64,000 nucleotides of DNA, from contig NC_080678.1 of assembly GCF_030445035.2 (NCBI RefSeq), positions 57,861,087 through 57,925,086 of the forward strand. The letters are read 5' to 3'. This DNA is from Dasypus novemcinctus (Eukaryota; Chordata; Mammalia; Cingulata; Dasypodidae). Position 1 is the first letter of the stretch. The number at the start of each line of letters is the position of its first letter. Position numbers and translations under genes: made by a program. A model generated the notes under the pieces. It was not told the DNA's origin. It searched no databases and saw only the letters and a program-made list of their open reading frames with translations. This document shows positions 11,336-21,895 of this stretch, in pieces.

Positions 11336-12185
11336 TGGTTAACAGGGGACCTGGGAGCACCACAGCACAACACAGCCTTAGGGATCCCTCCAGCTGGGCA
11401 CCAGCCCTAGGGAGAGGGGTCCCACCCACACCCTCTGACCTCTGTGTCAGAAATCCAAAATTCCACCTCTCACAAGAGTCTCTTCTGTCACTGTCTCACC
11501 AAATCAACATCCAGATACCTCCTGCCATGCAAGCCCCCAAAACAGCCTGCTGGGGGTGCTGCTGCACTACAAAGATTTCAGGGACCCCTGCGGATGGGCT
11601 GCTAGCCCTAGGGGGAGGAGCTCTGCCTAGAACTGCTGACCTCCATGTCAGAATCCAAAAGTTCCACCTCTTGCAAGAATCTCTTCTGTCACTGTCTCAC
11701 CAAATCGACACCCAGACACTTCCTGCCCTGCAAGCTCCTTAAACAGCCCGCTCAGGATTTGGGAACACCCCACATCACAAAGATCCCAGGGATCACTGCA
11801 GCCCAGCCACCAGCCCTAGGGGGAGGCGCTCCAGCCAGAACCTCTGACCTCTGTGTCAGAAACCCAAAATTCCACCTCTCACAAAAATCTCCTCTGTCAC
11901 TGTCTCACCAAATCGACCTCCAGACACCTCCTGCCCTGCAAGTCCCCTGAAACAGCCCACTCAGGGCTTGGGAACTCCCCAGTGCAGCAAAGCCTTCAGG
12001 AATCACCACCACCGGGCCGCCAGCCCCAGGGGGAAGGGTCCCTCTCACAACCCCAACCTCTGTGAAAGAGACCCAAAATTCTACCTCTTGCAAGAATCTC
12101 CTCTGTCACCATCCCACTAAGTCAACCTCCAGACACCTCCTGCCCTGCAAGCACCCAAAACAGCTCAGTCCAGCAGGACTCCAAC
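11335..12185 (-). repeat. Tandem L1 5' UTR monomers, about 205 bp each
   Basis: The block around 'ctgtctcacc' recurs at 11,491, 11,692, 11,900 and, diverged, at 12,109, giving spacings of 201, 208 and 209 bp. Each unit repeats a 'gacctctgtgtcagaa', a 'tccacctct' and a 'cctgccctgcaag' block. A partial unit precedes the first. Tandem promoter monomers are known in rodent L1 5' UTRs, and here they occupy the same position between the 5' terminus and ORF1. ORFs of 176 and 101 residues across them only reflect the repeat. Confidence 0.8.
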
Positions 12186-12234
12186 CCTACTCAGCTGCTT
12201 CTTTGCAGGAGAGATTATGAGGTGCACTCACTCA

Positions 12235-12250
12235 GATGCCATCTTGTCCC
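12235..12250 (-). promoter_or_regulatory. YY1-like motif at L1 5' terminus
   Basis: On the minus strand the first bases of the element read GGGACAAGATGGCATC. CAAGATGGC is a YY1 core. In human L1 a YY1 site within the first ~20 nt sets the transcription start, so the same motif at the same place supports a full-length 5' end. Function is inferred. Confidence 0.55.
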
Positions 12251-12255
12251 ACCTC

Positions 12256-12560
12256 CTCATTTTCTTTTTAAAATTTCTTCTTCTTAGTCTGAATCATTTG
12301 AATTATCTGTCTTCAGTTCACTAATTCTTTCTTCTGCTAGCTGTAGTCTGCTGTTGTAAAGCTCTAGGAAATTTTTCATACCTGTTATTGTGGTCTTCAA
12401 GTCCAGGATTTCTGTTTGGTTTCATTTAAAAACTTTCATTTTTTAAATTGAGATTCTCATATTGTTCATTCATTATTTTCATGATATGCTTTACTTCTTT
12501 TTCTGTGTTTTCCTTTATCTTCTTGAACATATTCAGGGTCTTTTTAAAAAATCTTTATTT
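12256..12560 (-). mobile_element. Old L1 continued (ORF1 region)
   Basis: The old minus-strand L1 resumes immediately after the target duplication of the 7-kb L1. The sequence ('ttcactaattctttcttctgc', 'gatttctgtttggtttc') is antisense ORF1 coiled-coil region. It is cut again at about 12,560 by a plus-strand L1 3' end. Confidence 0.7.
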
Positions 12561-12566
12561 TAAAAA

Positions 12567-14312
12567 ATAGGATGTGGAATTTTTTCAAGTCAACATTCTT
12601 TATCTAAGTTCTTTATCTAACTTTATCCAAGTTCTTTATCTATCCTTTAAACTCATCGCTATATGCCATTCCCTAGTAAGGGACCATGACATTATATTGG
12701 GCTTCAAATTTCGGGGAGTTCTGGATCACAGAGTGTTTCAACAATGGCAATGGAGGGATACTGGTATGGGATACCAATGACAGGTGATATATGACTGTCA
12801 GGGAGCTGTACAGAACATATGTCCAGGGTGCATGGTAATGTTTGGATATACTCATAGTGGCAACAATTAAAAACCACAGTAGGGGGGGTACTGGGTTCCT
12901 GGCCAGTGGTGCTCTGTCGTGGTCCCTAGGGGAGCAGCGACAGTCTCCCAGGTACAGTGGTGGGGACCGGGAGGGAGTGAGGGTTCAACAGTGAGCCCCT
13001 GATACTAATGACTATGCTTGTGAGCTGATAAACCCAAAATAATAACAAGGCCTAGAGCAACTTTGTGCCTGGGAATTTCCTTCTGTCAGCCTTCATGTTA
13101 CTCAAATGTGGCCAGTCTCGAAGCCAAACTCAGCATGTAAATGCAAGGCCTTCCCCCCAGCGTGGGACATGACACCCGGGGATGAGCCTCCCTGGCAACG
13201 AGGGACCACTATCAACTACCAACTGATGATGCAACTGGAAAATGACCTTATACGGAAGGTTCAATGCGGATCAGCAGAATATCCATGTCTACATAAAATA
13301 CCATGACTTTAAAATGCTGTTTGACCTAAAGTAAGGGGGAAATGGAAAGGAGAAATGAGTTTATATGGCTACGAGTTTCTAAAAAAGAGTCTGGAGGCTG
13401 GCAGAAGGTTTGCCCTCATGCACAACTGAGCAGAGTTAGAGAGACAGATAAAGCAGATACAACCCCCAGATATTGGTTCCTTTGAGGGCTAAAGAGACCC
13501 ATGGGAGTTATGGTCATGGCCGATGGGGTTAACTACCAGGGCAGATGGCCCCTCTTTGGAAATGGTGTTTATGTGTGATGAATCTGGACTCAGATGGGAT
13601 CTCCCTTCATAAGACTTTCATGCTAATGTGCTGGAGGTGCAGTTAATGTTGGGGTTTAAGATATATTTAGGGGATATGAATCTCTGGACTGACAATGTGA
13701 TAGCCAGATCCTGAGCCTCAACAGACTCCAGCACCTACAATCTGATTTATTGGACTTACCACACTCAGCTAAGATGGAGGTGAAGAAGGACAACCACCAC
13801 ACCATGGAGCCTAGAGTGATTACAACTGAAAATGGGAGGATTGCATCCAGCATCCAGGTGGAATCTGAGCCTCCTCTTGACATAAAGGTGCAATGGACAC
13901 AACCAATCCAGTGTCCACATAGAAGAGGTGGCATTGGATTGGGAAAAGTGGACATAATGGACAAAGGGTATGGGGAAAGGCAGGAAGAGATGAGAGGTGG
14001 AGGCGTCTTCGGGACATGGAGCTGCCCTGGATGGTGCTTCAGAGGTAATCACCGGACATTGTAAATCCTCACAGGGCCTACATGATGGAATAGAGGAGAG
14101 TATGGGCCATGATGTGAACCAATGTATATGAGGTGCAGAGGTGCCCAAAGATGTACTTACCAAATCCAATGGATGTGTCATGATGATGGGAACGAGTGTT
14201 GTTGGGGGGGGGGGAGAGGGGGGGTGGGGGGGTGGGGTTGAATGGGACCTCACATATATATTTTTAATGTAATATTATTACAAAGTCAATAAAAAATAAA
14301 AAAATTAAAAAA
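12567..14312 (+). mobile_element. 5'-truncated L1 3' end, poly(A)-tailed
   Basis: This 1.75-kb non-coding element is collinear with the reverse complement of 5,816-7,640. It ends in an AATAAA-like A-rich tail (14,288-14,312) and is flanked by matching copies of 'aaaaaatctttatttt' (about 12,547-12,562 and 14,314-14,330), as expected of target-primed reverse transcription. A G-run tract lies at 14,198-14,238. ORFs of 104 residues (+) and 162 residues (-) overlap and are not conserved in the sister copies. Confidence 0.7.
14198..14238 (+). other. G-rich tract, potential G-quadruplex
   Basis: The tract contains G-runs of roughly 12, 7, 7 and 4 separated by one to four bases. It sits about 50-70 bp before the poly(A) of the L1 3' end. 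Equivalent tracts occur in the inverted copy (C-rich, about 5,866-5,905) and weakly near 58,447-58,470. Confidence 0.7.
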
Positions 14313-14314
14313 AA

Positions 14315-15538
14315 AATCTTTATTTTTAAATGTGGATTGTTATCTTGTTCCTTTGGATTGCCCATCATTTCCTACTTCTTTGCTTTGTCTTGAAATCTTT
14401 TGCTTGCACTGTACATTTTAATATTTTGAATTGTTGTCTCTGGGATTTAGTTCCTGAGTTGTCTGTTCTTAAAATTTTTATCCAGCTAGTGCAGTGACAG
14501 AGATTTTCTTGAGCACTAGGAGTTAACAAAAACCAACCAACACTAGGTTGGCAATGTTTCTTATTATCCTTTCTATCAAGTTTAGTCTGAGATGAATGCA
14601 AAAGGCAGGGTCCACTCCATCTTTTTGAGTCTGTGTCTTATCCTGGACTTGTGCTTTCTCATGACCTTAGGAATTCTCCCATTGACAGAAATTTGAATGC
14701 CTCCTCTGCTCCCCTTTATTTTATTTTTTATTTTTTTAAAGATTTTATAAAATTTCTCTCCCCTTCCCCACACCCCCAGTTGTCTGTTCTCTGTGTCCAT
14801 TTTGCTGTGTGTTCTTCTGTGACGGCTTCTATCCTTATCAGCGGCACTAGGAATCTTTGCCTCTTTTTGTTGCATCATCTTGCTGTGTCAGTTCACTGTG
14901 TGTGCGGCGTCATTCCTGGGCAGGCTGCACTTTCTTTCACACTGGGCAGCTCTCCTTATGGAGCACACTCCTTGCACGTGGGGCTCCCCTACACAGGGGA
15001 CACCCCTGCGTGGCAGGGCACTCCTTGCGCACATCAGCACTGCACATAGGCCAGCTCCACAGGGGTCAAGGAGGCCCAGGGTTTGAACCACAGACCTCCC
15101 ATGTGGTAGATGGACACCCTATCCATAGGGCCAAGTCTGCTTCCCTGCTCCCATTTAAATAAACTTTCTCCTCCTTCTAAGTATTCTATTGCATGACTTA
15201 AAGCAGGTAATATTTTGACTTAAAGCAAATAATCCTTTGCCCCAGTCTGCTTTGACTTAATTGTTTCTTACACTGCTTTAGCTGTCCATAAGCTTCTTCT
15301 CCGTACAGGGCCAGATCTGGAGGGGGTGGGGGATGAGCTGGAGATGAGTTTCCTGGTTCAGACTTTGAGACTGCCAACCCATAGATTGTCACCAACATAC
15401 ACATAACTCCAATATGCACATTGGAGTTACTCTGCTCCCTCTGGAAGAGGGCCAGGGACCCACAATAGGAGCACAGACTGGTTCCACACTGAACCAGGGT
15501 GGATTTGGGTGGGTTCAGCAAGACCACAAACTCCAAGT
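14315..15538 (-). mobile_element. Old L1 continued (ORF1 start and 5' UTR), with SINE
   Basis: After the inserted L1 3' end the old L1 continues ('tcctttggattgcccatcatttcc'). It runs through ORF1 N-terminal and 5' UTR sequence to about 15,535, where a poly(T) starts another L1 3' end. A DAS SINE splits it at 14,720-15,143. No open frame longer than about 110 codons is supported as coding. Confidence 0.55.
14720..15143 (-). mobile_element. DAS-type armadillo SINE
   Basis: Full-length tRNA-derived SINE, antisense. The tRNA-like head lies near 15,060-15,143 (minus strand GGTTCAAACCC B box, plus 15,090-15,100) and the A/T-rich tail at 14,721-14,750. The body carries the diagnostic 'gggtgtcc' and 'ggggagcccc' blocks. 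A flanking duplication is seen as 'ctgctcccctttat' and 'ctgctcccatttaa'. It is a lineage marker, since DAS SINEs are confined to armadillos as far as I recall. Confidence 0.85.
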
Positions 15539-15895
15539 TTTTTTTTTAACAAATCGATTTTATTGATACATATTAATAAAACATTCAATTCATTGAAAGT
15601 GTATAATCAATAGCATTTGATATAATCACATAATTGTACATTCATCACTTGTCATTATTAGAGTATTTTCATTATTTCAATAATAATAATAGTAATAAAT
15701 AGACAAACAAGAAAATTCTTCACCTCTCAATCTGCGTTTTCCTGCTGTACATAGCTGCTACTTTTGCCTATTCTTGCACTTATTTATTTATTAAACAGTT
15801 TTATTGAGATATATTCACATACCATACTATTTATCCAAAGTGTATAACCAATGGCTTTTAGTACAATTTGGATGCATGTTATTTGATAGAGCTGC
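15539..15895 (-). mobile_element. L1 3' UTR (second 3'-end family)
   Basis: It begins with a poly(T) and continues with 'aacaaatcgattttattgatacatat'. This matches the 3' end of the L1 at 31,950 and the element at 63,580. A second block 'ttttattgagatatattcacatacc' follows at about 15,798. It represents a 3' end different from that of the 5,816-7,660 element, so at least two L1 3' UTR types coexist here. Confidence 0.7.
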
Positions 15896-16208
15896 TGTAT
15901 ATGTAAACCAAACATAGAATTTTGATTTCTTCTTTTAAATAAATTAATCCTAGTGCAGTGCTGTGCTATGCATTTTTAGCAGTAAGAGAAATGCAGACAT
16001 CTTCTTGTGCAGGTTAGCACAATAAGCTTCAAAGATATTTTAAAGACCCTATTGGCTTAATGGTCTTACTCTTATGATAACCAGATGTGATGTTTACTTT
16101 TTAAAGACTGTCTCATTATTCTGACAGATTTTAGAAGAACAAGTAACCAGGCTTACCTATGGTACCAAATATTGGTTTTATAGAAAGGTCTAATCTTCTA
16201 TAGCTTTC
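15896..16208 (+). other. AT-rich sequence, possibly ERV C internal
   Basis: No ORF. The composition and position suggest the upstream end of the AT-rich module of ERV C, interrupted by the LTR at 16,209, but I could not align it convincingly. Confidence 0.3.
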
Positions 16209-16762
16209 TGTATTTGTCAGCCAAAGTAGTTCTGATGCAAAATACCAGAAATTGGTCTGTTTTTATAAAGGATATTTATTTGGGGTAGGAGCTTACAGAT
16301 ACCAGGCCATATGGCATGTTGCTTCCCTCACCAAAGTCTATTTTCGTGTGTTGGAGCAAGATGGCTGTGATATCTGCAAGAGTTCAGGCTTCCTGGGTTC
16401 CTCCCTTCTAGGGTCTTGCTTCTCTCTGGGTTCAGAGTTCCTCTCTTCCCAGGGCTTGCTTCTTCCTGGCTCAAGGTTCCTCTCTTCCTGGGGCTGGCTT
16501 CTCTTTCCTCTGTGAGCTTACTTCCCAGGGCTCCAGCCTAAGGCATCAGCATCAAACTCCAACATCAAAAACTCTCAACTCTGTCCTTTGCCATGCCTCT
16601 TATCTGTGAGTCCCCACCCACCAAGGGGTGAGGACTCAACGCCCTAATGATGTGGCCCAATCAAAGCCCTAATCATAACTTAATCACATCCAGGTACATA
16701 CCAGATTACAAACATAATCCAATATCTATTTTTGGAATTCACAACCATATCAAACTGCTACA
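16209..16762 (-). mobile_element. MaLR-like solo LTR
   Basis: A 554-bp element starting TGTATTTGTCAG and ending AACTGCTACA, with an exact 5-bp duplication ctttc at 16,204-16,208 and 16,763-16,767. A 5-bp duplication and TG...CA ends fit ERVL-MaLR LTRs. It is the best-preserved of four related LTRs in the first 18 kb and is antisense to the copy at 17,084. Confidence 0.8.
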
Positions 16763-16767
16763 CTTTC

Positions 16768-17083
16768 TTCCTGATGCCAAAGAGCATGTTATAGAAATTA
16801 ACAGGGTGAAGTTTAACTATGGTAGAAGCAGACTGTCAGTTCTTTTCTGGTGTGCCATTATTTAAAGTGATGAAAATTTTAAGTCTTAACTAATGAAATT
16901 ACTACAAATCTCTTCATAAAAGATACTTCTTGCCTAAATTGAAATGAATAGTTTATTTTTCTTCACAGAATGAAATGAAGGATGTGAAACTTAAATGGAT
17001 ATTGAAAGAAGTAAAAAGTTTGTAGGAGAACTGATTGAAATTTGACAAGTTTGTTCAAGAAAGTGTGTTTTGTCCTAGAATTG
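16768..17083 (+). other. AT-rich module segment of ERV C
   Basis: Between two LTRs. 'gatgaaaattttaagt' (16,869-16,884) and the following 'taatgaaattac' resemble ERV B at 52,667-52,700, so this is probably the same AT-rich retroviral module. No coding signal. Confidence 0.4.
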
Positions 17084-17559
17084 TGTAGCAGTTTGATGTT
17101 ATTGATGAGTTCCAAAAAGAAATATTGGATTATGTTTGTAATCTGATTTGTATCTGGGCATAATTGAGTTATGATTAGGGTGTTGAGTCCTCACCCATTG
17201 GTGATGTTTGAGTTTGATGCTGAGTCTTAAGCTGGAACGCCAGGGAAAGAGACAGAGGCATTTGCTTATCGTCTATAGCTGACCTTGTGGAGAGAGGCAA
17301 AGGCTAGAGGGCCTCATAGTCTACAGCTGACCTTGTGGAGTAAACAGAGGAGCTGAGCCCAGAGGAATCCAGAAAGCCTGAAGCATCACAGATATCAGCA
17401 GCCATTTTGCTCCAACCTGTGGAAACTGATTTTGGTGAGGGAAGTAACTCATGCTTTATGGCCTGATAACAGTAAGCTCCTACCCCAAATAAACACCCTT
17501 GATAAGGCCCAGCAGATTTCTGGTATTTTGCATCAGCACTCCTTTGGCTGACTAAAACA
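17084..17559 (+). mobile_element. MaLR-like solo LTR, sense orientation
   Basis: It starts TGTAGCAGTTTG and ends ACTAAAACA, with AATAAA at about 17,493 near the 3' end, so the LTR reads on the plus strand. An internal duplication is visible: 'gcctatagct/gtctacagctgaccttgtgga' occurs at about 17,272 and 17,319. Flanking duplication was not convincing. It is related to the reverse complement of 16,209-16,762. Confidence 0.65.
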
Positions 17560-18830
17560 GATGGGATAATTGGTTTTCACAGAATCAGAATGGAAGTATA
17601 TAGGACAAAACGTGAATGTATATGGCAAATTGTAGAAGATACTGTGGTAGCATTAAGTAAGGGAATATGTTCTGTGAAGGTGGAATTTGTCTTGAAATGA
17701 AATAACTGTACTCTGTGTGGTTATGAATAGTTATAAGAAGTTTGTAGAAGCATTGCTTAAACTGAAATATTCAAATGGCTAATCATAGGCAGTCATTATT
17801 AAACAGAAACTGAATTGATGATTAAGTTCCTAACAGGAAAACCTGTCAGAAGCCACCTCAATCTGCATATTAAAGTGATGATAGGGAGAAGATAATTTTG
17901 ATTCCATTGGGAATCTTAGGTTTTCATAAAATAATGGGGAAAGTAGTTTTCCTGCACTGCTAAAATAAAACATCTGTTAATTAATGTAATCATGGTAATT
18001 GCATGTTGCAAGAAATTTACTTTGAGACAGTTCCCAAAATCATTTTAGTAATTTATATATGTAGGGTGTATAGAATGTGCTTTATTATTAAGGAAAAAGA
18101 GAGTAATTTTGTCCTAAGGTAAAATGACTGGTTATCAAGAAAAGTTAAAATATAAAACAAATCCTAAATGAATACAGAAAGTGCAGAAGGGTCATGAAAA
18201 AGAAATTTTTGTAGTTAAAGTTGAGTAAAATTTATTGGATCTATCTATAACGTTTTAAAAGCTGTAATATCAAATAGCATACTGATGCAAAGTTAAAATT
18301 TAGTTCTTCCTCTGATAAATAACAAAATTCCCCAAATCAGTGGTCTGTTTCAGAAGTTTGTGAAAAGTTTTTCTCCTGACTAATCAGTAATACAAAAGAA
18401 AAATCTCTTTTATCAAAAATAGCTTCTTATACTTTAACCTTATCATTTCCTTGGCTGTTTAAGAAAAATAAATCTTATCATTTTGAAAAGAACATAATGT
18501 TCAAACCTGTCTTTCCAGAGTCAAATCCTGAAAAATATCTTTCACCTTGAGAAAAAGTGAAATATATGTCACAGAAACAACCTCTCTGCCTAGAAATCAG
18601 GAGGTGGTGCTTTAGCTCGTGGTCATCTGATTTGCCCCACCTCTGCTAAAGAAGCAGCTCTATGGTTGCAGAAAAAAAGTGGCCATTGTGAACTGCCAGG
18701 GGTGGTGCATAACAGTAGATTATCATAGATTAAAGTAATGCCACTGCTGTCTGTAGCAGTCCCAAATATTGCAAGTTTGTTGTAAGAATTAATATCCAGT
18801 TATGTCACTATCACTTTGTTTTAAAACTTG
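17560..18830 (+). mobile_element. ERV C: AT-rich internal module
   Basis: From 17,570 to about 18,540 this is collinear with ERV B at 49,790-50,460. Shared blocks include 'atgtgttctgtgaaggt', 'gtcattattaaac' and 'aacataatgttc'. The region is stop-rich with no recognised domain. It lies immediately before a reverse transcriptase remnant, which shows that the module belongs to the retroviral internal region. 18,590-18,830 becomes less AT-rich and may hold decayed 5' pol. Confidence 0.6.
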
Positions 18831-19050
18831 CTATGACTTTCTTTAGTATCTCCTTAGGCAAATCAATCCAGCCTGCATTCACCTTCATATGGGTAGGCCA
18901 ACAATGGATTTTGCAGTGCTTCCCCAAGGCTGTGTGTATAGCTCAATCATTTGTCCTGGCCTGGTGGCAAAGAATCCGGTTGGGTGGAAAAACCTGTGGC
19001 TGTAATCCTATTAATGATATTACGTTAACCAGTAATTGTTTTTTTTTTTT
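18830..19050 (+). pseudogene. ERV C pol remnant (reverse transcriptase)
   Basis: Translation of 18,833-19,035 shows a degraded retroviral reverse transcriptase core. AMTFFSISLG sits where the catalytic-aspartate block lies. FIWVGQQW and FPKAV follow, then a decayed INDITLTS in place of the YxDD catalytic motif. Frame breaks flank it. Reverse transcriptase copies viral RNA; here key residues are gone. Class I (gamma-like) is favoured by the downstream env type. Confidence 0.55.
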
Positions 19051-20660
19051 TTTCAGAATTAAAAGAAGCATCAGCGACAATGGTGTCTTATCTTAAGGGC
19101 CTGAGATAGGCAATTAGGACAAGCCACAAAATCCTGGCTGCCTATCAAATTCTTAAATGGTGTTGAGTAAAACAACTGTACCTTCTGTTGTCATTGATAA
19201 AGTACAATATTTTCTCATATAATAGAGTTTATAATACTGTTGGGACACTGAAAACCCTTCATCCCTCATTTAGCTCAGATATTGAAACCATTATATGTGT
19301 TAATCAGAAGAGGTTGTGCATGGAAATGGACCACCCCCCAGCAGGCTGCTTTTAAAGCAATTACATAGGCTCAGGCAGTAAGAGGGGTGGATCTTAACTT
19401 GCCCTGTGAATTGGATGTAGCCAGTACCAATATTGGCTTTGGGTGGAGTTTGTGGCAGAGGCAACTTTCTAAACAAATATCACTTGAGTTTTAGTCATAA
19501 TTGTGAGAAGAAGTCAAAATACAAGACAAAGTACAAGCTGTTCATTAACTTCTGTGGGCTGCCCTCTGTGGGGAAGAGAGATCTGTGGAAGAACATCTGG
19601 GACTCCTGTCAGCAGTGGCAGGTAACAGTCTATAATGTCCCTGTCCCCTCCTCGAACATCTCTCTTGGGACTTTTGAGGCAGATGCCATCGTGAAGATCC
19701 AGAGCCAAACCATAGAAACGCAAAAACAGCAGAGTGGCTCCACTGATAATGTAAACATCGTGAATACCAGACCTTGTAGCCCCAGGTCAGCAGTTCCAAT
19801 TGCCTGTCACTCACCAGCAGCTCATGAACATCACCCATGAGTGTCCATCGTGCTTACTCCAATGACTGTGACAATTACCTCACTTGGTGAGACATACTGC
19901 CTGAGCCCAGACTCCAGTAGCACCATGGCAAGCAGATTAGTTGGCCCCTTCTGCTCTCAGAAGGAGCAAGGTATGTTCAGTATTGCAGACACTGCAACTG
20001 AACTCTTGTAAACGAATCCTTACAACAATGGACTAAGCTTACAAGTTTTTTTAAGTGCCAGCAACCCCACAGCCCAAAAGAGGAAGTAATAATAATTTGT
20101 TGTTGCCTATACTTCAAACTATGCAAACTGGGAAAAATAAGGTCATTTTGATCACCATACTGGTCTATGTGGCCCTGCTGGTTGGGAATCTTAAATCCAT
20201 GAAAAATTTAAAAATCACTCAAAAGCACTATTATTAAACCAGAGTTAATAATCTAAAGTCTCCTATTCCCACCAAAACTCTATATGTGTAAGCCCACCAA
20301 ATAATGTAATTTCACTGTTAACCAATAATGCCATTAATAGTCAATGTTGAATGCGTAATGTTATTATTCTTTCTCCTTAGATTCCTGGAAGCAATAACCT
20401 CACAGCCCACCCTGGATTTCATGGTTAATTCTTATCCTTACCACAGTTGTAACTCATTCTCCTCCTATCAGCAGGTCCATATATCTTCCATGCAATAACT
20501 CAGTTTATCCAGACAGCCATCCAAAATGTCACCTATGACCATGTACTTGATCTTCTGCTGCAAAAATATAGTGCTGGCCACCGAACCGGAAGCTAAAATA
20601 TCTCAATACTGAAAGGGGAACAATAATGGAATCCCATAGCTCCCCACAACAGCAGAAAGC
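19051..20660 (+). mobile_element. ERV C: decayed pol/env interior
   Basis: Sequence between the reverse transcriptase remnant and the env transmembrane remnant. A 135-codon frame (19,433-19,840) is open but matches no family I recognise. It may be decayed env surface or integrase, or chance. An 11-T run at about 19,038-19,051 suggests either a short insertion or slippage. No confident domain is called. Confidence 0.4.
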
Positions 20661-20682
20661 CGGCAGATGATCGATACCCACC

Positions 20683-21319
20683 TTGCCACTCTCCCTCTCT
20701 AGCCAATCATATCAAAAAGAGCTGGGAATGTTAGCCCCATTTAGCAAAATAACCCCCCATGACCCCCATCAGTGCCATTACGTCTCCCTTGCCCTGATAA
20801 CAGATGACCCCAAACCCTCAACCCTGTCCCTAATCCAACAGGATGTACTAATCTCAAAACCAGCCATGAGAATCTCACAAGATCGCAGGAGGCACCTGTG
20901 TAATCATAAATGAAACTTGTTATTTTTATATTAACAAAACTGGGCAGGTAGAAGAAAATCTTAAAAATTTAAAAGAAAACAAGAAATCAGAGGATCTGAG
21001 ACAACAGCTATGGAAATCAATCATGGTTTTCCTCTTTTCTCTTTTACTTTTCCTCACCCCTAAAATCAATGCTTTTACCCATTATAACAGCATTACTAAC
21101 AGTCTTGCTACTGCTGCTTTTTGGTCCTTGTCCCTTATAGCTTGTCCGAATCATACGGCGAATCATACATTCAGCAACTCAGGAATACGTGAACGCCATC
21201 TTTTGCTACATGAATGCCAATGCCAACCTCTTCAGGACCAGAAATCAGAACCCACTGGACAGGACAAAAGGGAACCCTTCGCTGCCCCACAACAGCAGGA
21301 AGTAGCTAGCCTGAGTTAA
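20683..21319 (+). pseudogene. ERV C env transmembrane-subunit remnant
   Basis: Two frames cover a decayed env 3' end. Around 20,890-20,960 lies an ectodomain with the CX6C-type disulfide motif (TCVIINETCYFYINKTG), with the last cysteine replaced. A hydrophobic segment follows, then a cytoplasmic-tail-like region near 21,130-21,250. Stops and frame changes separate the parts. Retroviral TM subunits anchor the envelope and drive membrane fusion; this one cannot be made intact. The motif type fits class I ERVs. Confidence 0.6.
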
Positions 21320-21408
21320 CATCCCGAATCCCCTCACTCTTCCATTCTGCTCAGTATTCCCATTATTTAGGTCCTTCATCATATATACATAATCAAAGAG
21401 TTAGAAAT

Positions 21409-21895
21409 GTTAAAGTTTCCCCTTACAAGGTTTGCAATGACTAACAGGGCATAAGACTGTGACTCCATTCTGATCAATTGAGCAAAGCTGCCTACATGTG
21501 GAAGACAGTGCATCTCCCCCCAAGAATGAGCCATATCACAGTGGGAATGGAGCAGATAAGGACCCTTGTCCCTTCCCAGCCCAGGCCCGTCAAACCCTCC
21601 TGCATTCGCATCCAAGAATATCCTACCTTCTAGCCCACTATCCCCAAGACATACATGGGAAGAATTCACTTTTATAGCCCCTTATTGGCCCACGGCTATT
21701 ACTCTGGACTATAACCCCCTCCCCACGGACTACCATTTCCCTACCTATTGATGTACTGTATAAATTCACATCTGCACCTTCCAGGGTAGGCTGAAGTCTA
21801 TTCTTCAGACCCCCTCCATTGGAAGAACTTCCCAATAAACTTCCTACCTGCAATTGCAGTCTCCTTGTCCCAGTGACTCCTGTTTTTCTCTAACA
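21409..21895 (+). mobile_element. ERV C 3' LTR
   Basis: The LTR begins TGTTAAAGTTTCC after a purine-rich stretch (aatcaaagagttagaaa) and ends TCTCTAACA. It contains a TATA-like gtataaattc (21,757-21,766) and AATAAA (about 21,832). The TATA-to-AATAAA segment is related to LTR D, read on the minus strand at 56,264-57,262. No 5' LTR partner was found upstream; 5' sequence is replaced by other elements. Confidence 0.7.

Larger units (their letters stand above)
5242..12253 (-). mobile_element. 7-kb L1 with monomeric 5' UTR and 3' transduction
   Basis: A minus-strand L1 inserted into the older L1. The 13-bp flank tcattttcttttt occurs at 5,229-5,241 and 12,256-12,268. In transcription order it shows: a 5' end with a CAAGATGGC motif (about 12,238-12,246); tandem 5' UTR monomers (about 11,340-12,180); an A-rich-complement stretch (10,320-11,200); ORF1 (10,313-9,344); a remnant of early ORF2; the ORF2 C-terminus (9,098-8,781); a long 3' UTR (8,790-5,816); and about 565 bp of non-L1 sequence ending in a second poly(A). 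Most of ORF2 is missing at a junction near 9,117. Both ORFs carry stops or frameshifts, so it is not competent. Confidence 0.8.

Noticed and set aside
11212-11950. ORFs of 176 and 101 codons with repeated peptide blocks
   Set aside because: They are antisense to L1 5' UTR monomers; the peptide repeats simply follow the DNA repeats.
13765-14253. 162-codon minus-strand ORF
   Set aside because: It lies antisense in an L1 3' UTR copy, is Pro-rich because of the G-run tract, and is not kept in the copies at 5,816 or 57,876.
18860-19035. Active reverse transcriptase
   Set aside because: The catalytic motif is decayed and frames are broken on both sides.
19433-19840. 135-codon ORF as a novel gene
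   Set aside because: It lies inside ERV C between polymerase and env remnants. An opposing frame is also open and no start context, domain or conservation can be shown.
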